A stretch of DNA of 38,609 nucleotides from Mycobacterium sp. 1465703.0 (GTDB taxonomy: Bacteria; Actinomycetota; Actinomycetes; Mycobacteriales; Mycobacteriaceae), in the NCBI RefSeq assembly GCF_001672975.1, contig NZ_LZKU01000280.1:1-38609 (forward strand), given 5' to 3'. A program made the translations under genes and the position numbers. Shown piece by piece: positions 1-8,317 of the stretch. The first letter of the stretch is position 1; each line of letters opens with the position of its first letter. Under the pieces are notes generated by a model that saw only the letters and a list, made by a program, of their open reading frames with translations, was not told the DNA's origin and did no database searches.

Positions 1-471
1 GTACCGCCTCGGCGAGCGTGTCCTTGGGTAGGTCGTGAAGTCACAATGGCATTCGTCGCTCCGCCCTGTGTCTGTCGGGAGCACGCCCGCGCCGGTCTGC
101 TCAACCACTGAGCTATGCGAACGCGGCTGGAGGACGCTGCCGTCGCGGCGGACCAGCGGTGTTTGCTGCAGCGCGGTCAGCCTTTCGGTGAACTCTCGGA
201 CCAGATAGCTCTGTCGGTCCGAGGCTGCCCGCGCGGCCGCACCGGCGGTGTCCACAATCAGCTTTGCCAAGGCGTCGGCTCCTGCGCGATAGGCTGATTC
301 TCCTAGCCAAAGCCCGGTCATGGCGCCGAGCCCGTCCACTTCTACGCTCACCGACTTACAGCGAGTTGTCACGCGGACGGTGATGGATTTGCAGTGCTCA
401 TCCATCGCCTGGAGCAAGTCACGCTGCTTGGCAATGCGTGCCATGAGCGAATCTACAAGTCCGCCTGTCAA
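1..471 (-). CDS. YbaB/EbfC-like ESX-associated protein, 3' end cut by window edge
   Basis: An open frame runs on the minus strand from about 471 to the window edge without a stop, so the C-terminus is missing. The product has the YbaB/EbfC layout: an N-terminal helix (MARIAKQRDLLQAMDEHC), a stretch of beta strands (SITVRVTTRCKSVSVEVDGL), then a long helix ending in AKLIVDTAGAAARAASD. EspL (Rv3880c) of the mycobacterial ESX-1 locus belongs to this small nucleoid-protein-like family, and such genes commonly sit beside ESX clusters. The start may be TTG at 471, which overlaps the stop of the upstream gene by two bases, or ATG at 444. An AGGCGGA at 466-460 lies upstream of the ATG at a rather long spacing. 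The residues after about position 105 look less conserved. The function is unknown; binding of DNA or of an Esp partner is only inferred. Confidence 0.65.
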   Translation of the reverse strand, partial: MTGGLVDSLMARIAKQRDLLQAMDEHCKSITVRVTTRCKSVSVEVDGLGAMTGLWLGESAYRAGADALAKLIVDTAGAAARAASDRQSYLVREFTERLTALQQTPLVRRDGSVLQPRSHSSVVEQTGAGVLPTDTGRSDECHCDFTTYPRTRSPRRY

Positions 472-809
472 ATCCGGTTCATCCAGGTGTCGGGCGGATC
501 GTCAGGGTCGCTGTCACAAAACTGCGCCTCGGCGTCAGCGAGCTCTTGTTCAGTGCTGAGATTCAGACCGCTGATGACGGCGTGACTGAAGCCGCGGGCA
601 ACCAAATCCCGACGCCGTGCGACCTGCATACGCATGGCGGACAGCTGACACAGCAAAAGTATCTCCTGAGCCAATTGCGTTGGTGGCTTGGCTAACTCGC
701 GTCTATCCAGCTTCATCGCGAGGGGCAGGCCTCGCTCGGTCGTCCGAACAACTATTCCTCCGTTCGGAGACCATTGCGACCCTTGCATGGCTTTGCGTGA
801 TTCGTCCAT
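468..809 (-). CDS. YbaB/EbfC-like ESX-associated protein
   Basis: This is a small protein of about 113 residues if it starts at ATG 809; a TTG at 833 would add eight residues. It fits the core of the YbaB/EbfC family: a beta segment beginning around SPNGGIVVRTTERGLPLAMKL, followed by a long helix (AQEILLLCQLSAMRMQVARR) and an acidic C-terminus (ELADAEAQFCDSDPDDPPD). The usual N-terminal helix is short or missing. The gene overlaps the start region of the next YbaB-like gene, so the two are probably translated together. It is divergent from eccA, with about 150 bp between the starts. The two tandem proteins may form a heterodimer, since family members dimerise, but this is inference. No strong Shine-Dalgarno sequence decides the start. 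Confidence 0.6.
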   Translation of the reverse strand: MDESRKAMQGSQWSPNGGIVVRTTERGLPLAMKLDRRELAKPPTQLAQEILLLCQLSAMRMQVARRRDLVARGFSHAVISGLNLSTEQELADAEAQFCDSDPDDPPDTWMNRI

Positions 810-870
810 GGATCTGCGCCAAGTCCCTAACAACCCGAAACCGTTTACGCGCCAGCTTAGTACACTTGCA

Positions 871-890
871 GACGACCGGTAGCAGTCGTC
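871..890. promoter_or_regulatory. Inverted repeat in the YbaB-eccA divergent region
   Basis: A perfect 6-bp inverted repeat (GACGAC at 871-876 and GTCGTC at 885-890, 8-bp gap) lies between the divergent YbaB-like gene and eccA. It could be an operator for either gene, but 6-bp dyads are common by chance. Confidence 0.2.
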
Positions 891-962
891 CGTCGGGCAA
901 ACGCCTCACCGTGTCACCGTTCCCTGAAGCGAGTCCGATCGAAAGAAAGCTGGGGCCACTGG

Positions 963-2771
963 ATGAGTGGTGACAACAGGAACGCACAGCGAGTCTTCGA
1001 CGCCGGGGTGCTCTCGCTTGGCATCCCGGTGGACGGAATGGAAGTTGACCGCGACGTGCACTACGCGGGATTGGCTTTCAAACGGGCAACCGAATACGAC
1101 CCGGAAATGTGCGACGCCTGGCTCGGCCGTGCCGCCGCCGGCGAGACCACTGCGGAAGTCATCCATCACCTGCACCGCAGTTGCAGGTTTCTGGGCCGTG
1201 AGCAACGTCGGCTAGGTCTGGCGCCCCGTGCACTGTGCGGGCGATTCGAGACAGGTCTTTATGTGGACTACACCTTGAGTTCGCTCACCGAAATCAAGCT
1301 GGCTTACGTGGCGAGCTTGATTGAGGGCAAAGACTACGACGAGGCCGAGCGGACGCTCGACGAAATCGCCGCATCGAACCCAGCCGTGGCAGACGCGGCC
1401 ACAGAAGATATCTCCTCCTACATACGCGGCGTCCTCTATTTCACCACGCAGCGATGGCCCGATGTACTGACGGCGCTGGCGAACTCCGCGTCATTCCACG
1501 ACGAGTACCTGGCGGCGGGCGCGCACCTCATGGTCGGGTCCGCGTGCGCGCAAATGGGGCTATTCGGTGAGGGTTTGCGCCGGCTCGACCACGCACTCGA
1601 AGGACCAATCCCGGCGGCCCGCCGGGCCGCGGAATTCTGCAAGGGACTCGCCCTACGCGAAATGGGCAACGAACCCGAAGCCCGCAAGATCTTCGAGCGA
1701 ATCTACAGCGAAGAACCCGGATTCGAAGCCAACTACGCGGCACTGAACGACCCGAAGTACCGACTTGTCATCACAACCAAGGAGGTCATCGAGTCCCGCG
1801 CTAACAAATGGGACCCCGCCAGCGCTCCGACCGCAGCGGGACTCGATGCCGAAAACATGACCGAACGCGGCAACGAGCACTTGCGGGCGGCGCAGCAAGA
1901 GCTGGACCGCCAGGTCGGATTGGCCGACGTCAAATTGCAGGTGGCCAAGCTCCGGTCCGCGGCGCAGCTGGCGAAGTTGCGCGAGGACAAGGGGCTCAGT
2001 ACGGTCGCTCGCAGCCTCCATCTGGCATTTACCGGTCCGCCGGGCACGGGCAAGACCACGATCGCTCGGGTGGTCGCCAAAACCTATTGCGGCCTAGGGC
2101 TGTTGGAGTCGCTCAAGGTCATCGAAGCCAAGCGGCAGGATTTCGTCGGTCAGCACTTGGGGAGCACAGCGATCAAGACGAGCGCGTTGATCGACAGCGC
2201 CATGGGCGGAGTGCTCTTCATCGACGAGGCATACACACTGATCCAGACCGGTCTTTCAGGCGGCGATGCGTTCGGGCGGGAAGCAGTCGACACTTTGCTA
2301 GCCCGCATGGAAAACGATCGTGACCGTCTGGTTGTGATCATCGCCGGATACGATGCGGAAATCGATCGCTTTCTTGCCTCCAACGAGGGTCTCGCCTCGC
2401 GGTTCACCAAGCGTATCCGCTTCCCGTCATACGCTCCCTCCGAACTCGGGGACATCGGCAGGCTGATAGCCAAGTCGCGGGACTCCGAGCTATCGCCCGC
2501 TGCGTACGACGAACTCGTGTCCGTGTGCAATCGGCTGTGCTCCGAGGAGTCCACTGACCACGATGGCAACGTCCGCAAGAGCATCGATCTGGCGGGTAAC
2601 GGGCGCTTCGTGCGTAACGTAATCGAAGCGGCCGAGGAGGAGCGAGCCTATCGTCTCACCGAGGCTTGCGACAGCGCGTTGCACTTCGATGAGGATGAAC
2701 TCATGGCCATCGAAGGAAGCGACATGAAGGCAGCGCTGAGCAGCATCCTGCAGACATTGAATCTGACGTAG
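963..2771 (+). CDS. eccA: EccA: CbbX-type AAA+ ATPase of type VII secretion
   Basis: This 602-residue protein is a cytosolic ESX ATPase that is thought to help deliver or release substrates and chaperones. Residues 1 to about 275 form a TPR-like helical domain with repeated short helical pairs. The C-terminal half is a CbbX/SpoVK-type AAA+ domain. It has a Walker A at 358-365 (GPPGTGKT), a Walker B at 417-423 (VLFIDEA) and a sensor-1 region around VVIIAGYDAEIDRF, followed by an arginine-bearing GLASRF segment. The length matches mycobacterial EccA proteins (about 570-620 residues). The ATG start follows a GGGG-containing stretch near 950-955. The gene reads in the same direction as the ParA-like gene 16 bp downstream, so the two probably form an operon. 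All catalytic motifs look intact. In known systems EccA acts with EspG, PE/PPE or Esx substrates, none of which is visible in this window. Confidence 0.95.
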   Translation: MSGDNRNAQRVFDAGVLSLGIPVDGMEVDRDVHYAGLAFKRATEYDPEMCDAWLGRAAAGETTAEVIHHLHRSCRFLGREQRRLGLAPRALCGRFETGLYVDYTLSSLTEIKLAYVASLIEGKDYDEAERTLDEIAASNPAVADAATEDISSYIRGVLYFTTQRWPDVLTALANSASFHDEYLAAGAHLMVGSACAQMGLFGEGLRRLDHALEGPIPAARRAAEFCKGLALREMGNEPEARKIFERIYSEEPGFEANYAALNDPKYRLVITTKEVIESRANKWDPASAPTAAGLDAENMTERGNEHLRAAQQELDRQVGLADVKLQVAKLRSAAQLAKLREDKGLSTVARSLHLAFTGPPGTGKTTIARVVAKTYCGLGLLESLKVIEAKRQDFVGQHLGSTAIKTSALIDSAMGGVLFIDEAYTLIQTGLSGGDAFGREAVDTLLARMENDRDRLVVIIAGYDAEIDRFLASNEGLASRFTKRIRFPSYAPSELGDIGRLIAKSRDSELSPAAYDELVSVCNRLCSEESTDHDGNVRKSIDLAGNGRFVRNVIEAAEEERAYRLTEACDSALHFDEDELMAIEGSDMKAALSSILQTLNLT

Positions 2772-2787
2772 CAGACCAGGAGATTCC

Positions 2788-3855
2788 GTGGCCTACCTAG
2801 ACCAATCCGGTCGCCCCGACGGTTTTGTCAACCCTGTCAACGGTACGAGCAGGCCGCCAGATCCGAGGCCACCGATAAACCGTCACGCACGGATCGACAC
2901 GGACTTCACCAGCGCTGCGGGTGATGTGCCAACTCGGCCGCACAGTGCGCGTACGCCGGCCGCAGACGAACTTGGCTTGACTCGGTCGCGGGCGGTTCCG
3001 CAACGCGGTTGGCGAAAGATGCTGCACCACATCACCTGTGGCACGGTGAACCTAGGTGAATCGGCGGCGGAATCAAGCTGGCGGGCATTGGTCGATCGTG
3101 TCAACCAGCCGGTGCGAGGCTCCTACAGCGTCGCGGTGCTGTCGTTGAAAGGTGGCGTCGGGAAGACCACGACCACCTTCGGGTTGGGCGCCACCTTCGC
3201 GTCGTTGCGGGGTGACCGAGTGATCGCCGTGGACGCCAATCCCGACTTCGGGACTCTGGGCCTACGTGGGCCTAGTCAGACCCGCTCCACAGTGCGCAAC
3301 CTTCTGACCGACGGGGAGATCGTGCGCTACCCCGACATGCGGCGGCATACATCGCAGAGCCCGAGCAGATTGGAAATTTTAGTCTCCGAGCGGGATCCCG
3401 CGGTGTCGGAAGCGTTTTCGGAACGCGATTATCACGCCGTGCATGAAATATTGGATCGCTTCTACAACATCATCCTTGCTGACTGCGGCACGGGCCTAAC
3501 CCACTCGGCTACGCGTGGAGTGCTCAATGTCGCTGATGCCCTGGTGATCGTCGCCTCCCCGGCGATCGACGCGGCACGCAGCGCGCTGGCGACGCTCGAC
3601 TGGCTGCAATGTCACGGTTATGCGCATCTGGTTCCCAACGCCAGCGTGGTGCTGAGCTCGGCCCAGCCGGGTGCTATGCCGATCAAGACCGAGCAGTTGG
3701 TTCAGCACTTCCAGGCGCGCGTGCGTTCGCTTTTCGTGATTCCCTATGATCCCCATCTCGCAGCGGGTGGTGAGATCTCCATCGACTTGTTGAATCCAAA
3801 GACGCGGCGACAATACGTGGAATTGGCCGCTTCGGTGGCCGACGGGTTCGGCTGA
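2788..3855 (+). CDS. Short EspI/ParA-like ATPase
   Basis: This 355-residue P-loop ATPase belongs to the MinD/ParA group. Residues 1-115 are low-complexity and rich in Pro, Arg and Ser. The ATPase domain follows, with a deviant Walker A at 121-128 (KGGVGKTT), a DANPD motif and a Walker B-like segment (YNIILADCGTG). It is clearly paralogous to the ATPase domain of the EspI-like protein at 16959-18719; both share SPSRLE, DCGTG and LATLDWL-type motifs. Its N-terminal extension is only about a third as long as that of EspI. The GTG start has AGGAG at 2778-2782 five bases upstream. It lies 16 bp behind eccA, so co-expression is likely. EspI of ESX-1 is known to lower secretion when ATP is scarce. 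A regulatory role here is inferred from that. The first lysine of the ParA-type signature is present. Confidence 0.85.
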   Translation: MAYLDQSGRPDGFVNPVNGTSRPPDPRPPINRHARIDTDFTSAAGDVPTRPHSARTPAADELGLTRSRAVPQRGWRKMLHHITCGTVNLGESAAESSWRALVDRVNQPVRGSYSVAVLSLKGGVGKTTTTFGLGATFASLRGDRVIAVDANPDFGTLGLRGPSQTRSTVRNLLTDGEIVRYPDMRRHTSQSPSRLEILVSERDPAVSEAFSERDYHAVHEILDRFYNIILADCGTGLTHSATRGVLNVADALVIVASPAIDAARSALATLDWLQCHGYAHLVPNASVVLSSAQPGAMPIKTEQLVQHFQARVRSLFVIPYDPHLAAGGEISIDLLNPKTRRQYVELAASVADGFG

Positions 3856-3918
3856 AGGACCCATGAGTCGGGCCGAAACGTTTGGCGTGCCGACCGTTCT
3901 GCGGATTTCACGGTATAG

Positions 3919-4746
3919 CTACGGCTCGGTGGGCTCACTGATGCTTTGCTCGGCGGCATGTTGACCCCCCGGGTACGGGTACGACCCTGGCACAGTGCGT
4001 TTCCCGTCGGCGACGCCGATTCCGGCCGTTCCCGTCGGCTCGTTCCCGGGGTTGGCGAGTGACTGCTGGGCGGGCGCGCCCACGCTGTGTCGAGCGTATT
4101 TGGCCTGCAGCTCAGAGAACGATTCCTGCACCGTATCGGCCTGCGCCCGGGCCGCCGGGGTGGCGCTGTCGGCATGTCCTTGTGCCTCGGCTCGTCCTGC
4201 GGCGCGGTAGTGCACCACGGACTCCTGGCAATACTGCTGATACTGCGCCACATATGCCTGGTATGCCTGAACGAGACTCTGGTATGGCGAAGAACTGCGT
4301 CCGCCAGTGGATTCGGATGGAGCGAAGACGCCGCTCTCCTGCAGCAGCGCGGCCAATGCGGCGATTGACTGTGCTGCCGCAAGGGCGACGATCGATATCA
4401 ATGCCCCACCTGACGGGCCAGCCGGGACCAAGGCGGCCACCCCATCAAGAAGACCCGCGACCGCAAGAGTAACGACAACCCAGCCGCGCACCGACTGTCT
4501 GGGAAGAAGTCCGACCGCCGCGACGATCGCCGCCAACACACTGAGTCGCACCGGGTAACCCGCCACCTGCGGCGAGCCCAGGCACACTCCAAAGCTCGTT
4601 GGGCCGATGATCGCGACAACGGTCCACAAAAGTCGACATAACCGATTTCGTTGAGACGCAGCGGCTTTGGATGAGTGCCCGCTATGGGCGGCGATGGGCG
4701 CGCCGTATCCGGCGGCATAGGCCGGGTAGCCTCGTTCGCTAGTCAT
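3919..4746 (-). CDS. DUF5336-family membrane protein (34-kDa-antigen-like)
   Basis: This 275-residue protein has a short Tyr/Gly/Ala N-terminus, four predicted membrane helices (about 36-56, 66-82, 87-106 and 113-136), and a long hydrophilic tail with a Tyr/Gln-rich stretch around 150-172. The same layout is seen in Rv0954, the 34-kDa antigenic protein of M. tuberculosis, and in the DUF5336 family. The ATG at 4746 is preceded by GGAG about eight bases upstream, which supports the start. The gene converges on the ParA-like gene (63 bp apart) and lies downstream of eccE on the same strand, separated by 237 bp. It is not a standard ESX core gene. Its insertion between eccA and eccE suggests an accessory envelope role, which is inferred. 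The family call rests on layout and local similarity, not on a search. Confidence 0.7.
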   Translation of the reverse strand: MTSERGYPAYAAGYGAPIAAHSGHSSKAAASQRNRLCRLLWTVVAIIGPTSFGVCLGSPQVAGYPVRLSVLAAIVAAVGLLPRQSVRGWVVVTLAVAGLLDGVAALVPAGPSGGALISIVALAAAQSIAALAALLQESGVFAPSESTGGRSSSPYQSLVQAYQAYVAQYQQYCQESVVHYRAAGRAEAQGHADSATPAARAQADTVQESFSELQAKYARHSVGAPAQQSLANPGNEPTGTAGIGVADGKRTVPGSYPYPGGQHAAEQSISEPTEP

Positions 4747-4820
4747 CGTCGTACTCCAAACTGACTTGGTCGATCGCTGCGACCATCGCTTTCGCCGTGG
4801 GACACGCCTCCCCGAAAAGG

Positions 4821-4839
4821 GTCGGGTTGGCGACCCGAC
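4821..4839 (-). terminator. Candidate hairpin terminator downstream of eccE
   Basis: A perfect 7-bp stem (GTCGGGT 4821-4827 with ACCCGAC 4833-4839) has a 5-base loop. Read on the minus strand, the stem is followed by CCTTTTC, a short T run. It sits between eccE and the DUF5336 gene and could end eccE transcripts. The T run is short, so this is only a candidate. The rest of the 237-bp gap (4747-4983) shows no gene. Confidence 0.4.
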
Positions 4840-4983
4840 GATCCCGAATCATAGAGCTCATCCGTGGTGAGCGCTATCCGTTTGCACACCGTAACCGGTG
4901 GCGTCGGTGGTGAGAAATTGTCGGCGCGGGGCTATGACCAAATTCCGCTCTGCTGTGAGGTTTTGGCTTCTACACCGTTGGAT

Positions 4984-6681
4984 TCAGTCCACCATGTCCA
5001 ATGACGACTTGATGTAAAGCATCTCGTCGGGAGTGGCCACCATCGTCACCGTCGCCGACGCTGACCGAGTGCACACTCGGACGAGGTCGCGATGGTGATC
5101 GAGCAGTTCCATCGTCACGTCCACGTCCACTGACGGCTGGGAATGGGTGGGTTTGACTATCATCACGGTTGTAGCTGGCAAAACCGACTTCTCGGGCGTG
5201 CCGTCAAACATTTCCACGGGATGACGGCGAGTCGCCTGCGTCGGCGTGGCAACGCCGTTGCGGCCGTTGACGCTGAGCAGGCCATGGTCACCGACCTGGT
5301 CCACCATCGCCTGCCACGCGGCGGGACGTCGAGAGTGGACCCGGACGCAGGCGCCCAACGCCAGCGAGCGGAGCACTACCTGTTGCGCCAGATGCAAAGT
5401 GCCACACATCTCCACCCGGTGCACGTGCGGCCCGAAGAGCGGCAGCGCAACCGCTCGTCCGTGCTGGTCGGCCCCGACGACTTGACCGCACCCGCAGACC
5501 GGCAGTCGGATGTCGTTAACGGCGTCAGCGCCCTTTCCGAACACCCATCCCCCCACCGATCGCCGCGGTGACGGCAACGGCAGGCTGCACCTCAACGCCG
5601 CGTATTGCATGCCGGGCAAGCTTTTCAGGTCACGTAGTTTGACTGCGGCATGTCCGTAACCGTCGAACCGCACCAGGCCCCGAAGCTTGATCAAGTCATC
5701 GCACGCATCACGACGCAGTGAGATGCACACTGTCGTCGAATCACTCGGCACGGTCCACAGCAGGGCGAGCCCAGCAGTGGTGAACATCGGCGGTTCGAAG
5801 CAGTAGCTGCGTCGCTCGAACTTGCCGTCCAGGCAAGCTCCCCAGGTTTCGTCCAGAGCGTTCAGGTCGGCGCCGCGCGTCAGTTCGCGTGTGGCCTGCG
5901 TGATTTCGTCGGCGGTCGCGATTCGCGTCCGCAGTCCCGCGTCGGACAGGCGGTTGGCCAGCCGTCGGGTGGCGGTCGTCGCTGTCCGGATAATTCCTTG
6001 CCAACCGCCACCCCGATGGCGCACGGCTTCCGGACACAACGTCGGATCCATCCGAATCACCACCCAGACCGAGCGCCGCGCGATCGCGGGCAGCGGCCCC
6101 AGCACCGCCTCGTAGACCGACCCGATCTGACTGTGCCTGTGGGATCGAGCACCCTGGCTGATCACATCGACGGAGTCCAGATCGATGTCGAACTGGCGGA
6201 GACAATCCACTAATGTCTGCGCCGAAACCATCTGGCCCGACACCGTCTTTGCAGGCTCCATGACCGTCATCCGCTGGGGGTCTTCAAGAATTCGCACCAA
6301 GGACATCAAGATTTTGCCGTCCCAGTGGAACCCGATCTGTGACCCGTCGGACAATTCTGCGTTGAACGGTTCGAAGTGTTCGCCTCTGCGCTTGCGGCGG
6401 TGGCGTTCATACCAGAACCGCCACGCCGCCGCGACCCTGCAAGGCACTGATGATCCCCCGATTCGCGCCAGTACCACTACGGCTAGGCCCAGGCCGGCTG
6501 CGGCGCCGTACCAGCCCGACTGGTGCAGCAGCGGCCCGATATACATCCCCGCCGCTACGAATGACTGCGCCACCAGCAAGTCGTACAAAGGCAGCACGCG
6601 TTGCAACGTGATCGCGGCTGTCCTTGACAATTGCGCGGACCCGGCTGCCTCCTTTATCGGTGGCCGCTCACGTCGCTTCAC
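4984..6681 (-). CDS. eccE: EccE: type VII secretion membrane component
   Basis: This 565-residue protein has two closely spaced N-terminal membrane helices (about 31-50 and 56-76). These are followed by a basic stretch (RFWYERHRRKRRGEHFE) and a large soluble domain. That is the layout of EccE, the peripheral subunit of the ESX membrane complex, which packs against EccB, EccC and EccD. The length is close to EccE2 of M. tuberculosis (about 537). The start is a GTG at 6681 with a purine-rich GGAAGGGAAG upstream. It is divergent from eccB with a 125-bp gap and lies on the opposite strand to eccB, eccC and mycP. In the M. tuberculosis ESX-1 and ESX-2 loci eccE is close to mycP and eccA. No key residue can be checked, since EccE has no catalytic motif. 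Confidence 0.85.
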   Translation of the reverse strand: MKRRERPPIKEAAGSAQLSRTAAITLQRVLPLYDLLVAQSFVAAGMYIGPLLHQSGWYGAAAGLGLAVVVLARIGGSSVPCRVAAAWRFWYERHRRKRRGEHFEPFNAELSDGSQIGFHWDGKILMSLVRILEDPQRMTVMEPAKTVSGQMVSAQTLVDCLRQFDIDLDSVDVISQGARSHRHSQIGSVYEAVLGPLPAIARRSVWVVIRMDPTLCPEAVRHRGGGWQGIIRTATTATRRLANRLSDAGLRTRIATADEITQATRELTRGADLNALDETWGACLDGKFERRSYCFEPPMFTTAGLALLWTVPSDSTTVCISLRRDACDDLIKLRGLVRFDGYGHAAVKLRDLKSLPGMQYAALRCSLPLPSPRRSVGGWVFGKGADAVNDIRLPVCGCGQVVGADQHGRAVALPLFGPHVHRVEMCGTLHLAQQVVLRSLALGACVRVHSRRPAAWQAMVDQVGDHGLLSVNGRNGVATPTQATRRHPVEMFDGTPEKSVLPATTVMIVKPTHSQPSVDVDVTMELLDHHRDLVRVCTRSASATVTMVATPDEMLYIKSSLDMVD

Positions 6682-6731
6682 TGCGTGCTTCCCTTCCGGC
6701 TGACAGTCCTACTGACAGGCGATTTCGTCGC

Positions 6732-6762
6732 TTGGCTACCGCTTCGACTGGCCAAGTAAGCT
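6732..6762 (+). promoter_or_regulatory. Weak candidate promoter for eccB
   Basis: TTGGCT at 6732-6737 and TAAGCT at 6757-6762 are separated by 19 bp and lie 45 bp upstream of the eccB start, inside the eccE-eccB divergent gap. The match is weak and the spacer long, so confidence is low. Confidence 0.25.
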
Positions 6763-6806
6763 GATCTCGTTCTTGGGCATTCCATCAAACGCTGATAGGG
6801 GCCGCC

Positions 6807-8315
6807 GTGCCGGCGCAAGTCACCACGCGTGCACAAGTCAACGGGTACAGGCTGTTGATCCGACGGATGGAACATGCGCTGATACGCGCCGATTCCCGGA
6901 TGATCCACGATCCCATGCGGGGGCAGATGCGCGCGCTGTTGGTCGGGGCAGTCATCGCCATAGTCATTTCGGGCGGTGCCGGTGTACTAGCGTTTTTCCG
7001 CCCGACACCCAATTTCGGCGATTCGACGATCATGATCAGCAAATCGAACGGCACGTTGTTCGTTCGGATCGGAGACCGGTTACACCCTGTCCTCAACTTG
7101 GCGTCAGCCCGGTTGATCGTCGGAAAAAGCGACGTACCAAAACAAGTCGATGACAAGTTCCTGAACACTGTTGCCCTGGGCCCGATGGTCGGCATCGTCG
7201 GAGCGCCCAGCGCGATCGACGGCGCAGACAACACGGGGATGTCGTCATGGACGGTGTGCGATTCCACGCAAACCCCCTCCGTTCCTGGGCAGGTCGGCGA
7301 GTCCGTGGTCGATACGACGGTTCTTGCCAACGATCCCGTGCTCGACGAAGACATCCGGGTGGCCTCCGCGGAGCAGATGTTCCTTGCCAGGGCCCACGGG
7401 ATTACATACCTGATCTACAGCGGTGTACGAGCTCAGATTAATCCGGCCGATCCCACTCTGCACAACGCACTGAGGCTGGGCAACAGTGATATTCGAGACG
7501 TTTCACCGGGACTGTTGAACTCTTTCCCGCTGGTCGATCCGGTTGTGCCAATTGTCATCGCGGATGTCGCGCAGCCAACCAGCTATCTGCCCGACGCGTA
7601 CCGGGTGGGCGCGATCTTGAAAACCGTCGACTCCAGCGGTGAACAGCTTTACGTGGTGCTGCCGGAAGGGTTGCAGCCCATATCCGCAGCGACTGCGGAC
7701 ATCATCCGCTACGGCAACCCTGATTCGCCGAACGCGTCTGTGCCGATTGACATCTCGCCGGCTCTGGTCAGGGAGGTCCCTATCGTGCACACGCTGCCCG
7801 TAGAGCACTACCCGGTTGCTCTGCCGCGGCTCCTGCATGCCGATCCGGATGGCGTTGTCTGCATGTCCTGGCAGCGCAATAACTCGGCCAGCGGGGCAAC
7901 CACCCGCCTGCTGGCCGGACGCCACCTCCCGCTGCCCAGTGATGCGCAGCCGGTGCGGCTAGCTACCGCGGACGGCGGCGGACCGGGCCTCGACAGCGTG
8001 TACCTCAAACCCGGCACCGGCGAGTACGTCCAAGCCGCCGGCGAAGAGACGACCAGCCGCGCATTGGGACAATTGTTCTATGTCAACGATTTAGGGGTTC
8101 GTTTTCATATCCAGGATGACACCGTGGCCGTCGCGCTGGGCGTCACCGGAAGCAAACAACCCGGCAGCACCACGCCGGTACCGCAGACAGCGCCCTGGCC
8201 GGTGCTGGCACTGCTGCCGCCCGGACCGGCACTGTCCCAGCGGGCCGCGTTGATCACCCATGACGGCATGGCAGCAGACCCCAGGGGCCACCAGATCCCA
8301 CCGCCCAAACATTGA
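6807..8315 (+). CDS. eccB: EccB: type VII secretion membrane component
   Basis: This 502-residue protein starts with the EccB signature (TTRAQVNGYRLLIRRMEHAL), a cytosolic segment that contacts EccC and EccD. One membrane helix follows at about 44-64, then a large exported domain with internal beta repeats. Cys151 and Cys352 are placed like the disulfide pair of known EccB proteins. The periplasmic domain ends in a Pro-rich tail. The GTG start follows GATAGGGG at about six bases. Its stop lies two bases from the stop of the first eccD gene on the other strand, so the two genes meet tail to tail. In most mycobacterial ESX loci eccB is followed directly by eccC; here an inverted eccD lies between them. 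EccB caps the periplasmic side of the ESX channel and interacts with MycP. Confidence 0.93.
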   Translation: MPAQVTTRAQVNGYRLLIRRMEHALIRADSRMIHDPMRGQMRALLVGAVIAIVISGGAGVLAFFRPTPNFGDSTIMISKSNGTLFVRIGDRLHPVLNLASARLIVGKSDVPKQVDDKFLNTVALGPMVGIVGAPSAIDGADNTGMSSWTVCDSTQTPSVPGQVGESVVDTTVLANDPVLDEDIRVASAEQMFLARAHGITYLIYSGVRAQINPADPTLHNALRLGNSDIRDVSPGLLNSFPLVDPVVPIVIADVAQPTSYLPDAYRVGAILKTVDSSGEQLYVVLPEGLQPISAATADIIRYGNPDSPNASVPIDISPALVREVPIVHTLPVEHYPVALPRLLHADPDGVVCMSWQRNNSASGATTRLLAGRHLPLPSDAQPVRLATADGGGPGLDSVYLKPGTGEYVQAAGEETTSRALGQLFYVNDLGVRFHIQDDTVAVALGVTGSKQPGSTTPVPQTAPWPVLALLPPGPALSQRAALITHDGMAADPRGHQIPPPKH

Positions 8316-8317
8316 AG

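Noticed and set aside
93..122. tRNA-like D-arm sequence (TAGCTCAGTGGTTGAGCA) on the minus strand
   Set aside because: It matches a tRNA box A, but there is no T-arm box B or paired acceptor stem at the right distance, and it lies inside the open YbaB-like frame.
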